Positions 51,348-59,989 of a stretch of 64,000 nt of DNA are shown piece after piece. Every line of letters begins with the position of its first letter. Within the stretch, counting starts at the first letter, position 1. The stretch spans positions 1,364,001-1,428,000 of the forward strand of contig JACJYV010000001.1 of NCBI GenBank assembly GCA_020635905.1, given 5' to 3'. The translations under genes and the position numbers were made by a program. This stretch comes from Bacteroidia bacterium (GTDB lineage: Bacteria > Bacteroidota > Bacteroidia > J057 > JADKCL01). The notes under the pieces were generated by a model. It was not told the origin of the DNA. It did not search any database and worked only from the letters and a program-made list of their open reading frames with translations.

Positions 51348-51356
51348 AATAAAGCC

Positions 51357-52727
51357 ATGCTGAATATATCCCAAACCACCGTTCACGACCGAATTGACCT
51401 GCCCAAACTGAAATCACCGTCCGCGGTGCGGGAATTTACCCTGTTCAGGGGCATCAAATGGACATTTTTCGTCCTCGCCAGCCTGCTTTTCATCACTCTT
51501 TTTCTGCCCTGGACCCAAACCGTGCCCGGCAAAGGCAGCCTCACCACCCTCAAACCCGGTCAACGTCCTCAGGCCCTCCATAGCGCCATCGCTGGACGGA
51601 TCGAGCATTGGTACATTCGCGAGGGTGACTTTGTGGAAGCAGGTGATACCCTCCTCTTTATCAGCGAAATAAAGGAAGATTATTTTGATCCAGCCCTCCT
51701 TTCGCGCACCCAGAGCCAGATTGAGGTCAAGGAAAATTCCGTTTCTGCCTACCAGGAAAAGGTGGTGAGCCTCGAAAAACAAATTCAGGCCCTGGAAGAG
51801 AGTAAAACCCTGAAAATGAAGCAGGCCCGCAATAAAATCGAGCAATCTGTGCTCAAAATCCAGTCTGACAGCATTGATCTGGAGGCGGCCCGCACCCAGT
51901 TTCACATTGCTGAGCAGCAATATGCCAGGCAAAAAAACCTGTTTGACCAGGGTCTCAAATCCCTGACCGAGCTGGAAAGCCGCAAACTGAAGCTGCAGGA
52001 AACCCAGGCAGACCTCATTTCGGCCAGCAACAAGTTGCTGACCAGCAAAAATGAGCTGCTCAATGCACGCATCGAACTCACTTCCGTGGGCAATGAAATG
52101 GACCAAAAGATCGCTAAAGCGCGGGCGGACAAATTCGAAACCCTTTCCAGCCAGTTTGATACAGAGGCTTCCGTGACCAAATTGCAAAGTTCCTACGCCA
52201 ATTATTCTGTCCGCTCAGGCCTGTATTACATCCGCGCTCCCCAGTCGGGCTACGTTACCCAGACCCTCAAAACAGGTCTCGGCGAGACCATTCAGCAGGG
52301 AGAGGAAATTCTGACCATCATGCCCTTCAACTACGAACCCGCGGTGGAATTATACATTTCACCCCAGGATCTGCCCCTGGTTTCCATGGGATCAAAGGTC
52401 AGGCTGGTCTTCGACGGGTGGCCGGCCCTGGTATTTTCAGGTTGGCCGGGCATTTCGAGCGGCACCTTTGGTGGCCGGGTGGTGGCGATCGACAAATTTG
52501 CAGGTATCCAGGGCAAATTCAGGCTGCTGATCACGCCCGATCCTGATGAAAATCCCTGGCCCGAATTGTTGCGGGTGGGCTCAGGAGCCAGCGGCATGCT
52601 GATTCTGAATGATGTGGCCGTAGGGTACGAAATCTGGCGTCAGTTAAATGGATTTCCCCCGGAATTTTATCAGAATTCACTTCCCAAATCTCCCGCAGCC
52701 AAATCAACCTCAGGTAAATCCAAATGA
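51357..52727 (+). CDS. HlyD-family periplasmic adaptor
   Basis: 456 residues. One N-terminal membrane anchor (~33-52, WTFFVLASLLFITLFLPWT), a biotinyl/lipoyl-like half (ALHSAIAGRIEHWYIREGDFVEAGDTLLF), a long coiled-coil hairpin (~110-290), the second lipoyl half (IRAPQSGYVTQTL) and a beta-barrel domain. Membrane-fusion protein linking the inner-membrane ABC protein (gene 9 bp upstream) to the TolC-type pore (gene overlapping by 4 bp). Complete; starts at the ATG at 51357. Confidence 0.93.
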   Translation: MLNISQTTVHDRIDLPKLKSPSAVREFTLFRGIKWTFFVLASLLFITLFLPWTQTVPGKGSLTTLKPGQRPQALHSAIAGRIEHWYIREGDFVEAGDTLLFISEIKEDYFDPALLSRTQSQIEVKENSVSAYQEKVVSLEKQIQALEESKTLKMKQARNKIEQSVLKIQSDSIDLEAARTQFHIAEQQYARQKNLFDQGLKSLTELESRKLKLQETQADLISASNKLLTSKNELLNARIELTSVGNEMDQKIAKARADKFETLSSQFDTEASVTKLQSSYANYSVRSGLYYIRAPQSGYVTQTLKTGLGETIQQGEEILTIMPFNYEPAVELYISPQDLPLVSMGSKVRLVFDGWPALVFSGWPGISSGTFGGRVVAIDKFAGIQGKFRLLITPDPDENPWPELLRVGSGASGMLILNDVAVGYEIWRQLNGFPPEFYQNSLPKSPAAKSTSGKSK

Positions 52728-54127
52728 GAAAACTGATCATACTGATCCTCCTGGTCACGGGAGGCATATTGAAGGCTCAAAATTCAACCTCAATTACCTG
52801 GACCGAATTTCTGGACCAGGTACTGGCCTCTCACCCCCTGGCTTTGCAGGCGGGTTTGAAGGCAGAAGAAGGCAACGCTCTGGTGCAAATGGCGCGGGGG
52901 AATTTTGATCCTCAACTCAAGGGAGATTTTTCCCAAAAGACCTTCGCCGGAAAATCCTATTACCGCAAACTGGAGACTGGGATCGAGGTGCCCACCTGGA
53001 TGGGCGTGACCGTGCAGGCGGGCTACAGCCAGGGAAACGGGGATTTCATCAATCCTGAAATGTACACTCCTGACGCAGGATTGCTCAAAGCGGGGTTGGA
53101 GGTAAATCTGGGAAATGGTTTGCTGATGGACAAACGGCGGGTAGAACTTGCTAAAGCTAAAATTTACCGCGAAGTGACCCAGGCTCAGCAGCAAATCATG
53201 CTCAACGACCTGGTGGTGGAAGCCGGCAAAAGCTACTGGAACTGGGTGCAGCACTGGTTTGAAAATGAAATTTACGAACAGGCAGTCAAGCTGGCGAAAG
53301 TTCGCTTTGACGGAGTCAAATCCAGCTTTTTGCAAGGCGACAAACCAGCGATTGACACCACGGAAGCCTTGATTCAGGTGCAAAACCGGGCCTATCTGCT
53401 CAATGAATCACGCATGAAGCTCAACGAAGCCCGCCTCGAACTTAGCCGTTTTTTGTGGGATGAGGAGGGAAATCCCCTTGAACTGAGGCCGGAAATTTCC
53501 CCTCCCAAACTCCCCAATTTATTGCCTGTTTCCCCGCCCGACTTCAATACTGGCAATCTAAGGGCAGATTCCATTCTCCCCTACCATCCCGCGCTACAGT
53601 ATTATCGCCTGATGCAATCTTCTTTGCAGATCGAAAAAAGGTACAGAGCAGAGCAGTTGAAGCCCAAAGCCTCCCTGAAATACAATTTCCTGGCCGGGGC
53701 AGCCGCTCCTTTGAATTACGAGTTGGGCGACAACCACCAGTTGGGTTTCAAGCTGGAATTTCCCCTCTTTCTGCGCTCTGAGAGGGGAAATTTGCAATTA
53801 ACCCGCCTGAAAATTCGCCAGACGGAACTGGAAACCCGGCAAAAAGAGTGGGAAATCACCACCAAACTGGGCCAGTTGGAAAATAAAATCCGCATCACGG
53901 CCGAGCAGATCACCTTGAATGCCAAAGTGGTGGAAAATTACCAAAAGCTGGTGGAAGGTGAATATCAGCGGTTTTTGTCGGGCGAAAGCAGCCTTTTCAT
54001 GATCAATGCGCGGGAACAAAACCAGTTTAAGGCACAAATGATTCTGCTGGAAGAACTGACGGATTACCGGGTTTTGCTGGCTGAATATTACCGCACCACG
54101 GGCGGCCTCAGCAGTCTCGAGGACTAA
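52724..54127 (+). CDS. TolC-family outer membrane factor
   Basis: 467 residues with a signal peptide (MRKLIILILLVTGGILKAQ). Helical-hairpin OEP repeats typical of TolC (VLASHPLALQAGLKAEEGNALVQMARGNFDPQL ... and the second half SSLQIEKRYRAEQLKPKASLKYN). Forms the outer-membrane exit of the tripartite exporter with the two upstream genes; the ATG overlaps the HlyD stop (ATGA). Its stop overlaps the end of the convergent CPBP protease gene by 4 bp. Confidence 0.92.
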   Translation: MRKLIILILLVTGGILKAQNSTSITWTEFLDQVLASHPLALQAGLKAEEGNALVQMARGNFDPQLKGDFSQKTFAGKSYYRKLETGIEVPTWMGVTVQAGYSQGNGDFINPEMYTPDAGLLKAGLEVNLGNGLLMDKRRVELAKAKIYREVTQAQQQIMLNDLVVEAGKSYWNWVQHWFENEIYEQAVKLAKVRFDGVKSSFLQGDKPAIDTTEALIQVQNRAYLLNESRMKLNEARLELSRFLWDEEGNPLELRPEISPPKLPNLLPVSPPDFNTGNLRADSILPYHPALQYYRLMQSSLQIEKRYRAEQLKPKASLKYNFLAGAAAPLNYELGDNHQLGFKLEFPLFLRSERGNLQLTRLKIRQTELETRQKEWEITTKLGQLENKIRITAEQITLNAKVVENYQKLVEGEYQRFLSGESSLFMINAREQNQFKAQMILLEELTDYRVLLAEYYRTTGGLSSLED

Positions 54128-54741
54128 AGTCCGAAAGCAATGAAGCTGTAAGCCAGCACATTACCCAGCCCGTGGGCCAGCCAGCCGGGCAGAATGCTCC
54201 CATCTGCGACCTTTTCGTTGATGTAGCATTTGAGCCAGGCGCCCAGGCCGGGAAAAACAAAAATAACGGTCAGAAAGAGGGCATTGGATGTGATGGCCAG
54301 GAATAAAAGGGTGTGAATGGCGCCAAAAATCAGGGCCTGGATCAGATTACCGGTCTGAAAACTGGTTACCGCGATCAGGCGTTTGGCCACAAATCCGCGA
54401 AAGAAAATTTCCTCAGCCAGCGAGGTTTTAATCAGGGCAGAAATCAAAATAATGACCACAGCATCCAATCCAGGCCCCATGGCCCGGATTTTGCCAGTTA
54501 CACTGTTCGGATCAAGCATGATTTCTTTGAAATCAGGGCTGAAAAGCGTGAGAACAATCATGGGGCCCGCCAACAAAAATATTACTCCCAGGGCCATGAA
54601 CATGGCCCGAAAATTGGTTTTACGGAAGCCAATCCAGGACCAAAATCCCCTCAGCGTCTTCTTTTGAATCAAAAAAACCAGGAAAGGAATCAGGCAGAAA
54701 ATCAAAACCTGAAGCAGCGCGGTAATCAATTCTGAGATCAT
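54124..54741 (-). CDS. CPBP-family intramembrane metalloprotease
   Basis: 205 residues from the ATG at 54741 (MISELITALLQVLIF); 29 more in-frame codons upstream overlap the HTH gene and are unlikely. Six or more membrane helices. The Abi/CAAX protease motifs are present: EExxxR in AEEIFFRGF, the His of FGAIHTLLF, and HGLGN. Probably an inner-membrane glutamic/metallo-type protease acting on prenylated or small membrane peptides. It follows the HTH/DUF2975 pair on the same strand (23 bp) and is probably co-regulated. Ends in TAG (54124-54126). Confidence 0.88.
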   Translation of the reverse strand: MISELITALLQVLIFCLIPFLVFLIQKKTLRGFWSWIGFRKTNFRAMFMALGVIFLLAGPMIVLTLFSPDFKEIMLDPNSVTGKIRAMGPGLDAVVIILISALIKTSLAEEIFFRGFVAKRLIAVTSFQTGNLIQALIFGAIHTLLFLAITSNALFLTVIFVFPGLGAWLKCYINEKVADGSILPGWLAHGLGNVLAYSFIAFGL

Positions 54742-54763
54742 AGGAGGCAATTTTTTAGTGAAA

Positions 54764-54970
54764 TCAATCTTTTTCGTACACCAGAATATCCCCGGGCTGG
54801 CAATCCAGTACCCGACAAATGGACTCAAGGGTATTGAAACGGATGCCGCGGGCTTTGCCCGTTTTCAGCAGGGATAAGTTGGTCACAGACAGGTCAATGG
54901 CCTCAGCCAGGTCTTTGAGCTTCATTTTTCGCCTGGCCAGCATCACATCCAGGTTCACCACGATACTCAT
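54764..54970 (-). CDS. XRE/YozG-type helix-turn-helix regulator
   Basis: 68 residues, the whole being a Cro/C1-type HTH (MLARRKMKLKDLAEAIDLSVTNLSLLKTGKARGIRFNTLESICRVLDCQPGDIL). This short form is usually encoded next to a DUF2975 membrane protein, as here: its ATG overlaps the DUF2975 stop by 4 bp. The pair is thought to act as a membrane-linked regulator; likely targets are its own operon and the CPBP protease gene. Confidence 0.93.
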   Translation of the reverse strand: MSIVVNLDVMLARRKMKLKDLAEAIDLSVTNLSLLKTGKARGIRFNTLESICRVLDCQPGDILVYEKD

Positions 54971-55530
54971 ATAATGGAGGCGTTATCTTCCAGCAATAAT
55001 TTTCCCTCCCTGAACACCTCTGCCAAAACCATGCACCCCACTCCAAAAAAGAGCGGCCCAAAGGCCAGGGTGAAGTGAAATCCCGTTTCTCCCCGCCAGG
55101 AAACGAAATTGAAAGAACTGAACAGGAAGATCGCCAGGCTCAATCGTCCCAAAATTCTGAAATGGCGGATGTTTTCGTCGTAAAAGGTGCGGGCAGATTT
55201 CACGGAATTGAAAATCTTTCCAATCCTGACCAAAATAGCCAGAACCAGGCCGCCAAAAACCAACAAACGGACGAAAAGCCACAGAATCATTCCTTGGCTC
55301 AATTCACCCAGAAAAATCCGGCTTCCATCATGGGCACACTCAGGACAAAACTTAAAATTCCCCAACCCAAAACCCGTCTGAAACGCATTTTCTGCCACCA
55401 CCTGACTGTAGCTTTCGGGGGAAAACAGCAAATGAATAGCAACTCCTGTACCTCCCAGCAGCACCAGAACCACCAATCCCATCACCACTTTGAGCAGGAT
55501 CAGGGCAAAATTAAGAATGCGGTTATTCAT
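54967..55530 (-). CDS. DUF2975 membrane protein
   Basis: 187 residues with four predicted membrane helices (for example ILNFALILLKVVMGLVVLVLLG and GMILWLFVRLLVFGGLVLAILV). Contains the family's KIFNSVKSARTFYDENIRHFRILG segment between helices 2 and 3. Always seen with a small HTH protein, here overlapping by ATGA; probably senses a membrane signal and modulates that regulator. First gene of the three-gene minus-strand operon. Confidence 0.9.
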   Translation of the reverse strand: MNNRILNFALILLKVVMGLVVLVLLGGTGVAIHLLFSPESYSQVVAENAFQTGFGLGNFKFCPECAHDGSRIFLGELSQGMILWLFVRLLVFGGLVLAILVRIGKIFNSVKSARTFYDENIRHFRILGRLSLAIFLFSSFNFVSWRGETGFHFTLAFGPLFFGVGCMVLAEVFREGKLLLEDNASII

Positions 55531-55710
55531 GTTGAATCATCCAAATTATTTCCGTTCAATATAAATAAATTTATGTTTTATTTAAATTTTTTTTTATTCA
55601 GGGCATTTCAATTACCTTGCAAAAACCACGCATTCCGTCCAAAGGAGGGCGGAAAAAATGTTGCCCGAAGATCAAAATTGGTTATTTTGGACCTTCACCT
55701 TTCCCACAAA

Positions 55711-56187
55711 ATGCCCCTGATCGAAACCCAAACCTTTATCAAGGCTGAAATTCAGGTCGTTTTTGACCTGTCGCGCAGCATTGATCTGCACAAAATTTCC
55801 ACCTCCCAAACCCGCGAAGAAGCCATTGCAGGCCGAACTTCAGGTCTGATCGAACTGGGAGAAAGCGTAACCTGGAGAGCCAGACATTTCGGGATTTTTC
55901 AGCAGCTGAGCGTGCATATCACCCAGTTTGACCAGCCTCATTCCTTCACAGATGAGATGCTCCGTGGTGCTTTCAAAAGTTTCAGACACCAGCACCTGTT
56001 CACTGAACAGGATGGAGGCACCCTCATGACGGATCGCTTTGATTATCAGTCCCCTCTGGGCATTCTGGGAAAACTTGCGGACTGGATTTTCCTGAAAAAG
56101 TACATGACCCGCTTTCTGATTCAGCGCAATGAGGTGATCCGTGAATTTGCAGAATCCGGGGAATGGCGAAAAATTTCTGGCATCTGA
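55711..56187 (+). CDS. SRPBCC-family (START-like) protein
   Basis: 158 residues from the ATG at 55711; the reading frame is open far upstream (to 55075), but that part is antisense to the DUF2975 gene and not protein-like. SRPBCC ligand-binding fold of the coenzyme Q-binding/polyketide cyclase type: IKAEIQVVFDLSRSIDLHKIST at the N terminus, WRARHFGIFQQLSVHI in the core, GGTLMTDRFDYQSPLGILGKLAD, and a C-terminal helix. Cytoplasmic, hydrophobic ligand unknown. Confidence 0.83.
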   Translation: MPLIETQTFIKAEIQVVFDLSRSIDLHKISTSQTREEAIAGRTSGLIELGESVTWRARHFGIFQQLSVHITQFDQPHSFTDEMLRGAFKSFRHQHLFTEQDGGTLMTDRFDYQSPLGILGKLADWIFLKKYMTRFLIQRNEVIREFAESGEWRKISGI

Positions 56188-56332
56188 TTTCCAAAGCTTT
56201 AGGCGTTTCAGGGACAAATTGTTCAACCAATTCCCAACAAAGGTGCAACAAAATCCGTTTTCGTTGCTTATATTTAAATACATTAAGATTCTTAGATGTG
56301 TCGGCCCTTAGAAAAACGAAAGCTATTACCTG

Positions 56333-56893
56333 ATGGAAATATTTACCCGTCCCTGGCCGTGGTACATTGGTGGCCCCCTGATTGGATTGATGGTGCCCGC
56401 CCTGCTTATTCTGACCAATAAATCTCTGGGGATTTCCTCCTCCTTCCGCCACATTTGTGCCGCCTGCATACCCGGGAAGCTCGATTTTTTCCGCTACAAC
56501 TGGCGGGACCATGTATGGTCCTTTTACTTTGTGGGAGGAATTATCCTGGGTGCATTTATCGGGGGAGTTTTGCTCGCCAACCCAAATCCTGTAGCCATTT
56601 CAGCCCAGACGGTCAGCGAATTGCAGGCCCTGGGCATCCATGATTTTTCGGGACTGGTTCCGTCTGAAATATTCAACCTGGGCAGCCTGCTCAGCCTGAA
56701 GGGCTTCATTATGATCTGCGTGGGTGGATTTTTGGTTGGATTTGGCACCCGCTACGCGGGAGGTTGTACCTCAGGCCACACCATCATGGGAATTTCCAAC
56801 CTTCAGGTGCCATCCATGGTGGCCAGCGCAGCCTTTTTTATAGGGGGAATCATCATGACCCACTTCCTTCTCCCTTACATTCTTGCCCTGTAA
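56333..56893 (+). CDS. YeeE/YedE-type sulfur transporter subunit A
   Basis: 186 residues with at least four membrane helices. The hallmark GFGTRYAGGCTSGH motif (Cys ~147) is that of YeeE/YedE (thiosulfate transporter, DUF395) proteins, where conserved Cys residues relay thiosulfate or sulfur species through the membrane. Another conserved feature is the LGISSSFRHICAACIPGK region with two Cys. The next gene (6 bp downstream) encodes the complementary half. Together they equal one full-length YeeE. Confidence 0.9.
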   Translation: MEIFTRPWPWYIGGPLIGLMVPALLILTNKSLGISSSFRHICAACIPGKLDFFRYNWRDHVWSFYFVGGIILGAFIGGVLLANPNPVAISAQTVSELQALGIHDFSGLVPSEIFNLGSLLSLKGFIMICVGGFLVGFGTRYAGGCTSGHTIMGISNLQVPSMVASAAFFIGGIIMTHFLLPYILAL

Positions 56894-56899
56894 TTCTGC

Positions 56900-57310
56900 A
56901 TGAAAAACATCATCTACATCGTTTTGGGATTGATTTTTGGAATCATCCTGACCAAAACTGAGGTCATTTCCTGGTTCAGAATCCAGGAAATGTTCCGTTT
57001 TCAATCTTTTCACATGTACGGGGTGCTTTTTTCTGCTATTGTGGTCGCGGTGGCCTCCGTGCAACTGATCAAACTGCGCCAAATCCGCTCCCTCACCGGC
57101 GAGCCCATCGACATTGCCCGCAAATTTCTTAACTGGGGTCAGTTGCTGGGCGGACTGATTTTTGGGCTCGGCTGGGCCCTTACAGGGGCCTGTCCGGGAC
57201 CGTTGTATGCGCTCGCGGGCAACGGCGTTCTGGTCATGGGCGCAGCCATCCTTTTCGCCATTCTGGGCACCCGATTTTATGCCATGATCCGGCACAAACT
57301 GCCCCACTGA
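56900..57310 (+). CDS. YeeE/YedE-type sulfur transporter subunit B
   Basis: 136 residues with four membrane helices and the conserved LGWALTGACPGPLYALAGNG motif (Cys ~94). Partner half of the split YeeE/YedE transporter, encoded 6 bp after subunit A in the same operon. Likely imports thiosulfate or a related sulfur compound. No rhodanese or sulfide dehydrogenase gene is adjacent here. Confidence 0.9.
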   Translation: MKNIIYIVLGLIFGIILTKTEVISWFRIQEMFRFQSFHMYGVLFSAIVVAVASVQLIKLRQIRSLTGEPIDIARKFLNWGQLLGGLIFGLGWALTGACPGPLYALAGNGVLVMGAAILFAILGTRFYAMIRHKLPH

Positions 57311-57501
57311 AGGCACCCGAAAATTCTTCTTTTTGCGACAAAAATTTCTACTTCCAATCTCAAATTTTGTATTAAGTTTGAGGCAGGAAAGGCATGATCC
57401 TGCCCTGTCCAAAGCAAAGGGTTTCCCCTTTGACAAAAATCCTTTAAAACGCTAAAAAACAGTATTTTAATTAAATTTTCGGTGCTTTTTTCTTTCGTAA
57501 A

Positions 57502-58107
57502 ATGATACATCCAAAAACAGAACTCAAATTCATCAACAACGAAGTTGGTTACGGAGTTGTTGCCACCGAATTTATCCCGGCTGGAACCATCACCTGGGTA
57601 CTGGACAAACTGGACCGGGAATTCAGTCCTCTGGACTTTCAGAAGATGGAACCCATCTACCAAAACATCCTGGACACCTACACTTTCCGCAACAGCAGCG
57701 GCAATTTTGTACTGTGCTGGGACAACGGACGCTACGTCAACCACAGTTTTGACTCAAACTGCCTGACCACGGCCTACGATTTTGAAATTGCGATCCGCGA
57801 TATCCGCCCGGGAGAGCAACTGACCGACGATTACGGCTATCTCAACATTCCTCACCCCTTTCGGGGGATCAATGAAGGTACCCGCCGCAAAGTGGTTTAT
57901 CCCAACGACCTGCTGAAATACTACAAGATTTGGGATAAAAAACTGCTCAAAGTATTCGACAAAATTCCTTCCCTGGAACAGCCTCTGATCTCCCTTATTT
58001 CAAAAGAAATGTGGGATGAAATTGTGGCGGTTTCCGAAGGAAAAAAGGAAATGGAATCGATTCTGCGCAATTATTATGATCCCGAAACCAACGGTCATCA
58101 TCAATAA
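57502..58107 (+). CDS. SET-domain protein (lysine methyltransferase-like)
   Basis: 201 residues, ATG at 57502. Residues ~1-125 form a compact SET domain: GYGVVATEFIPAGTITWVLD at the N terminus, RYVNHSFDSNC (the NHS AdoMet-binding pseudoknot) and IRPGEQLTDDYGY with the catalytic Tyr. No post-SET cysteine cluster; the C-terminal helices are unknown. Predicted to methylate a protein lysine with S-adenosylmethionine; target unknown. SET proteins are sporadic in bacteria and often considered acquired from eukaryotes, but composition here matches its neighbours. It ends in a bidirectional terminator. Confidence 0.9.
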   Translation: MIHPKTELKFINNEVGYGVVATEFIPAGTITWVLDKLDREFSPLDFQKMEPIYQNILDTYTFRNSSGNFVLCWDNGRYVNHSFDSNCLTTAYDFEIAIRDIRPGEQLTDDYGYLNIPHPFRGINEGTRRKVVYPNDLLKYYKIWDKKLLKVFDKIPSLEQPLISLISKEMWDEIVAVSEGKKEMESILRNYYDPETNGHHQ

Positions 58108-58129
58108 GAAACTGAAAATCAGAGCATAA

Positions 58130-58160
58130 AAAAAGGCTGCGGGAGATTGCAGCCTTTTTC
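58130..58160. terminator. Bidirectional terminator
   Basis: AAAAAGGCTGC-GGGAGATT-GCAGCCTTTTT, a GC stem flanked by A- and T-runs, between the convergent SET and SRPBCC genes. Confidence 0.92.
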
Positions 58161-58176
58161 ATTTGGGATAATGCAA

Positions 58177-58677
58177 TTACTGGTTCATGGACTCCACTTT
58201 CACTTTCAGATCCTGATTCATCTGATTAAAATTCTTCAAAGTTTCCTGTCCCATTTTGCCCTTGATCATGCCCTTGAGGATTCCCCTGAAACTTTCCTTC
58301 TGAATCACCCTGACCATGCCGCCGCCAGCTTCCTGGATTACGAAAACGTGGGTTCCGTCGAAAATACCTGGAATAATGAAGCTTCCTTTCCAGGAAAATG
58401 TCTTCATTTCGACCACTTCAAGCACTTTGGGACGAAAGGTGTAAGTTTTGCCGTTCATGACCATGGCATTTTTCAGGCGCTTGCCCACCACAAGTTCACC
58501 TTCGCTGGATTTGAAAAATGACGTCCATTCTCCCCATTTTCGATTGTCGCTCAGCACATTCCAAACCTGTTGAGGGGTGGCTTTGATCAGAATTTCAGAA
58601 TAAATATCGTGGGATTTGGAGCTGGAATTGGTCATGCTGAAAAAGGCGAGGAGGCTGGCAAATGCGGTGGTTTTCAT
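58177..58677 (-). CDS. SRPBCC-domain protein, possibly exported
   Basis: 166 residues from the ATG at 58677 (MKTTAFASLLAFFSMTNSSS); the frame is open upstream to 58911 but that overlaps the AraC gene. The first ~20 residues could be a weak signal peptide. The rest is an SRPBCC/polyketide cyclase-like domain: SEILIKATPQQVWNVLSDNRKWGEWTSF ... VGKRLKNAMVMNGKTYTFRPKVLEVVEMKTFSWKG, ending in a long helix. Probably binds a lipid-like ligand. Divergent from the AraC regulator gene (132 bp), which may control it. Confidence 0.83.
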   Translation of the reverse strand: MKTTAFASLLAFFSMTNSSSKSHDIYSEILIKATPQQVWNVLSDNRKWGEWTSFFKSSEGELVVGKRLKNAMVMNGKTYTFRPKVLEVVEMKTFSWKGSFIIPGIFDGTHVFVIQEAGGGMVRVIQKESFRGILKGMIKGKMGQETLKNFNQMNQDLKVKVESMNQ

Positions 58678-58809
58678 GATAATTTTGTTTTTAGTTGTGA
58701 ATTCAAATTGATTACCCTGTAAAATTGGGAAACCTGAGGCCCAAACTTTGTGCAGAAGGCGCCAGTCTTTTAGCATTTGACGCCAGGCGCAGGAATTGTA
58801 ATTTTGAGT

Positions 58810-59820
58810 ATGGCTTTCAACGGCAGATTTGTCAGCAATTTGATTCAATTTGCAGCCCAGCAAGGGGTTGATACGGGAAAATTGTTTGCTCTGAGCGGAT
58901 TTTCGTCCCACGAATTACAACAGGAAGGCTGCAAAGTCCCGGCAGAAAATTATAACCTGATCCTTGAAACTGCGGTCACCCTTTCGGGCGACCCGTATCT
59001 TGGCCTGCATGCAGGCGAATACCTGAATCTGGCCGCCGCAGGCCTGATCCTGCAACTGATGCAAACCAGTTCCACCCTGGGCGAAGCCATGCAGGCCGCT
59101 TGCGAATTCAATAATCTGGGATGTTCCTCCCTGCCACTTTTCCTTGAAAACCGCGGCAATCAGGTCCATTTGGTGGTACGGCCCGATCCCCTCTGGCAGC
59201 AGCAGTCGCTGCTGTCTGTGCAACAGACCCTGGACGGGGCCCTGGCCTTTTCGATCCGCGAGTACCGCGCCCTTAGCTTGCGACGGGTTTCTCCCCTGGA
59301 GGTGCGCTACGCCCTGCCTGCCCCTGCCGACCGACGGGAGTACGAGCGGGTGCTGAATTGCCCATTTGTGACGGGAGCAGCCGAAACTGCCATTATTTTT
59401 GACCGCAAGGTCATGGAGCAACCCGTGATGAGCGCGGATTATGAGTTGCATCGCATGCTGGTGGAGCATGCAGGCCAGAAGCTGGCCAGCCTGGAGGCTG
59501 GAAGGGGTTTTGGTAACGTGGTGAAACGGGCCATCTTGAATCTGGCTCAGCCTGATTTTCCCGGGATTGAAGGCGTGGCCGCCAATCTCAACCTGAGTGT
59601 GCGCAGCCTGCAACGCAAACTGAAGGACGAAGGCCTGACGTACCGCGACGTGGTGGACGATATTCGTCAGCAGTTGGCAAGGACCTATCTGAAAAAGCCC
59701 GATTTGAGTGTCAGCGAGATCGCCTACCTGCTGGATTACGCTGATCCAGGGGGATTTGTGCGCTCATTCAAGCGCTGGACCGGCAAAACGCCGCAGGCGT
59801 TTCGTGAAATGGCGTCATAA
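58810..59820 (+). CDS. AraC-family transcription regulator
   Basis: 336 residues from the ATG at 58810. N-terminal arabinose-binding-like (DUF/Arabinose_bd) domain (~15-200; GDPYLGLHAGEYLNLAAAGLILQLMQTSSTLGEAMQ) and a C-terminal AraC double HTH (~240-335; GVAANLNLSVRSLQRKLKDEGLTYRDV, VSEIAYLLDYADPGGFVRSFKRWTGKTPQAFRE). Domain order and length match the OruR/ArgR-like AraC subgroup more common in Proteobacteria. It probably regulates its own or the divergent SRPBCC gene. Confidence 0.92.
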   Translation: MAFNGRFVSNLIQFAAQQGVDTGKLFALSGFSSHELQQEGCKVPAENYNLILETAVTLSGDPYLGLHAGEYLNLAAAGLILQLMQTSSTLGEAMQAACEFNNLGCSSLPLFLENRGNQVHLVVRPDPLWQQQSLLSVQQTLDGALAFSIREYRALSLRRVSPLEVRYALPAPADRREYERVLNCPFVTGAAETAIIFDRKVMEQPVMSADYELHRMLVEHAGQKLASLEAGRGFGNVVKRAILNLAQPDFPGIEGVAANLNLSVRSLQRKLKDEGLTYRDVVDDIRQQLARTYLKKPDLSVSEIAYLLDYADPGGFVRSFKRWTGKTPQAFREMAS

Positions 59821-59956
59821 GGGAAGGTTTATTTTTCACCCGTATTATTCCTGGTACAATCCAGCCCAAAATTCATCAAAATCTTCGTGCTGATATACCT
59901 TCCTCTATCACAGAGCGTTTAAAAAGATTTTGGGTATCAAAATAAAGTCCTTACCT

Positions 59957-59989
59957 TAGCGACCACATAGTCGCTACTACATGGTCGCT
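59957..59989. promoter_or_regulatory. Palindromic operator at the TetR gene start
   Basis: TAGCGAC-CACATA-GTCGCTA (59957-59976) plus a third half-site GGTCGCT (59983-59989); the outer arms GCGACCA...TGGTCGC are also symmetric. The site overlaps the ATG at 59981, as expected for autorepression. Confidence 0.65.

Noticed and set aside
55075..55710. Upstream extension of the SRPBCC gene at 55711
   Set aside because: Antisense to DUF2975, Gln/Asn-rich, and absent from the SRPBCC fold; the ATG at 55711 gives the normal length.
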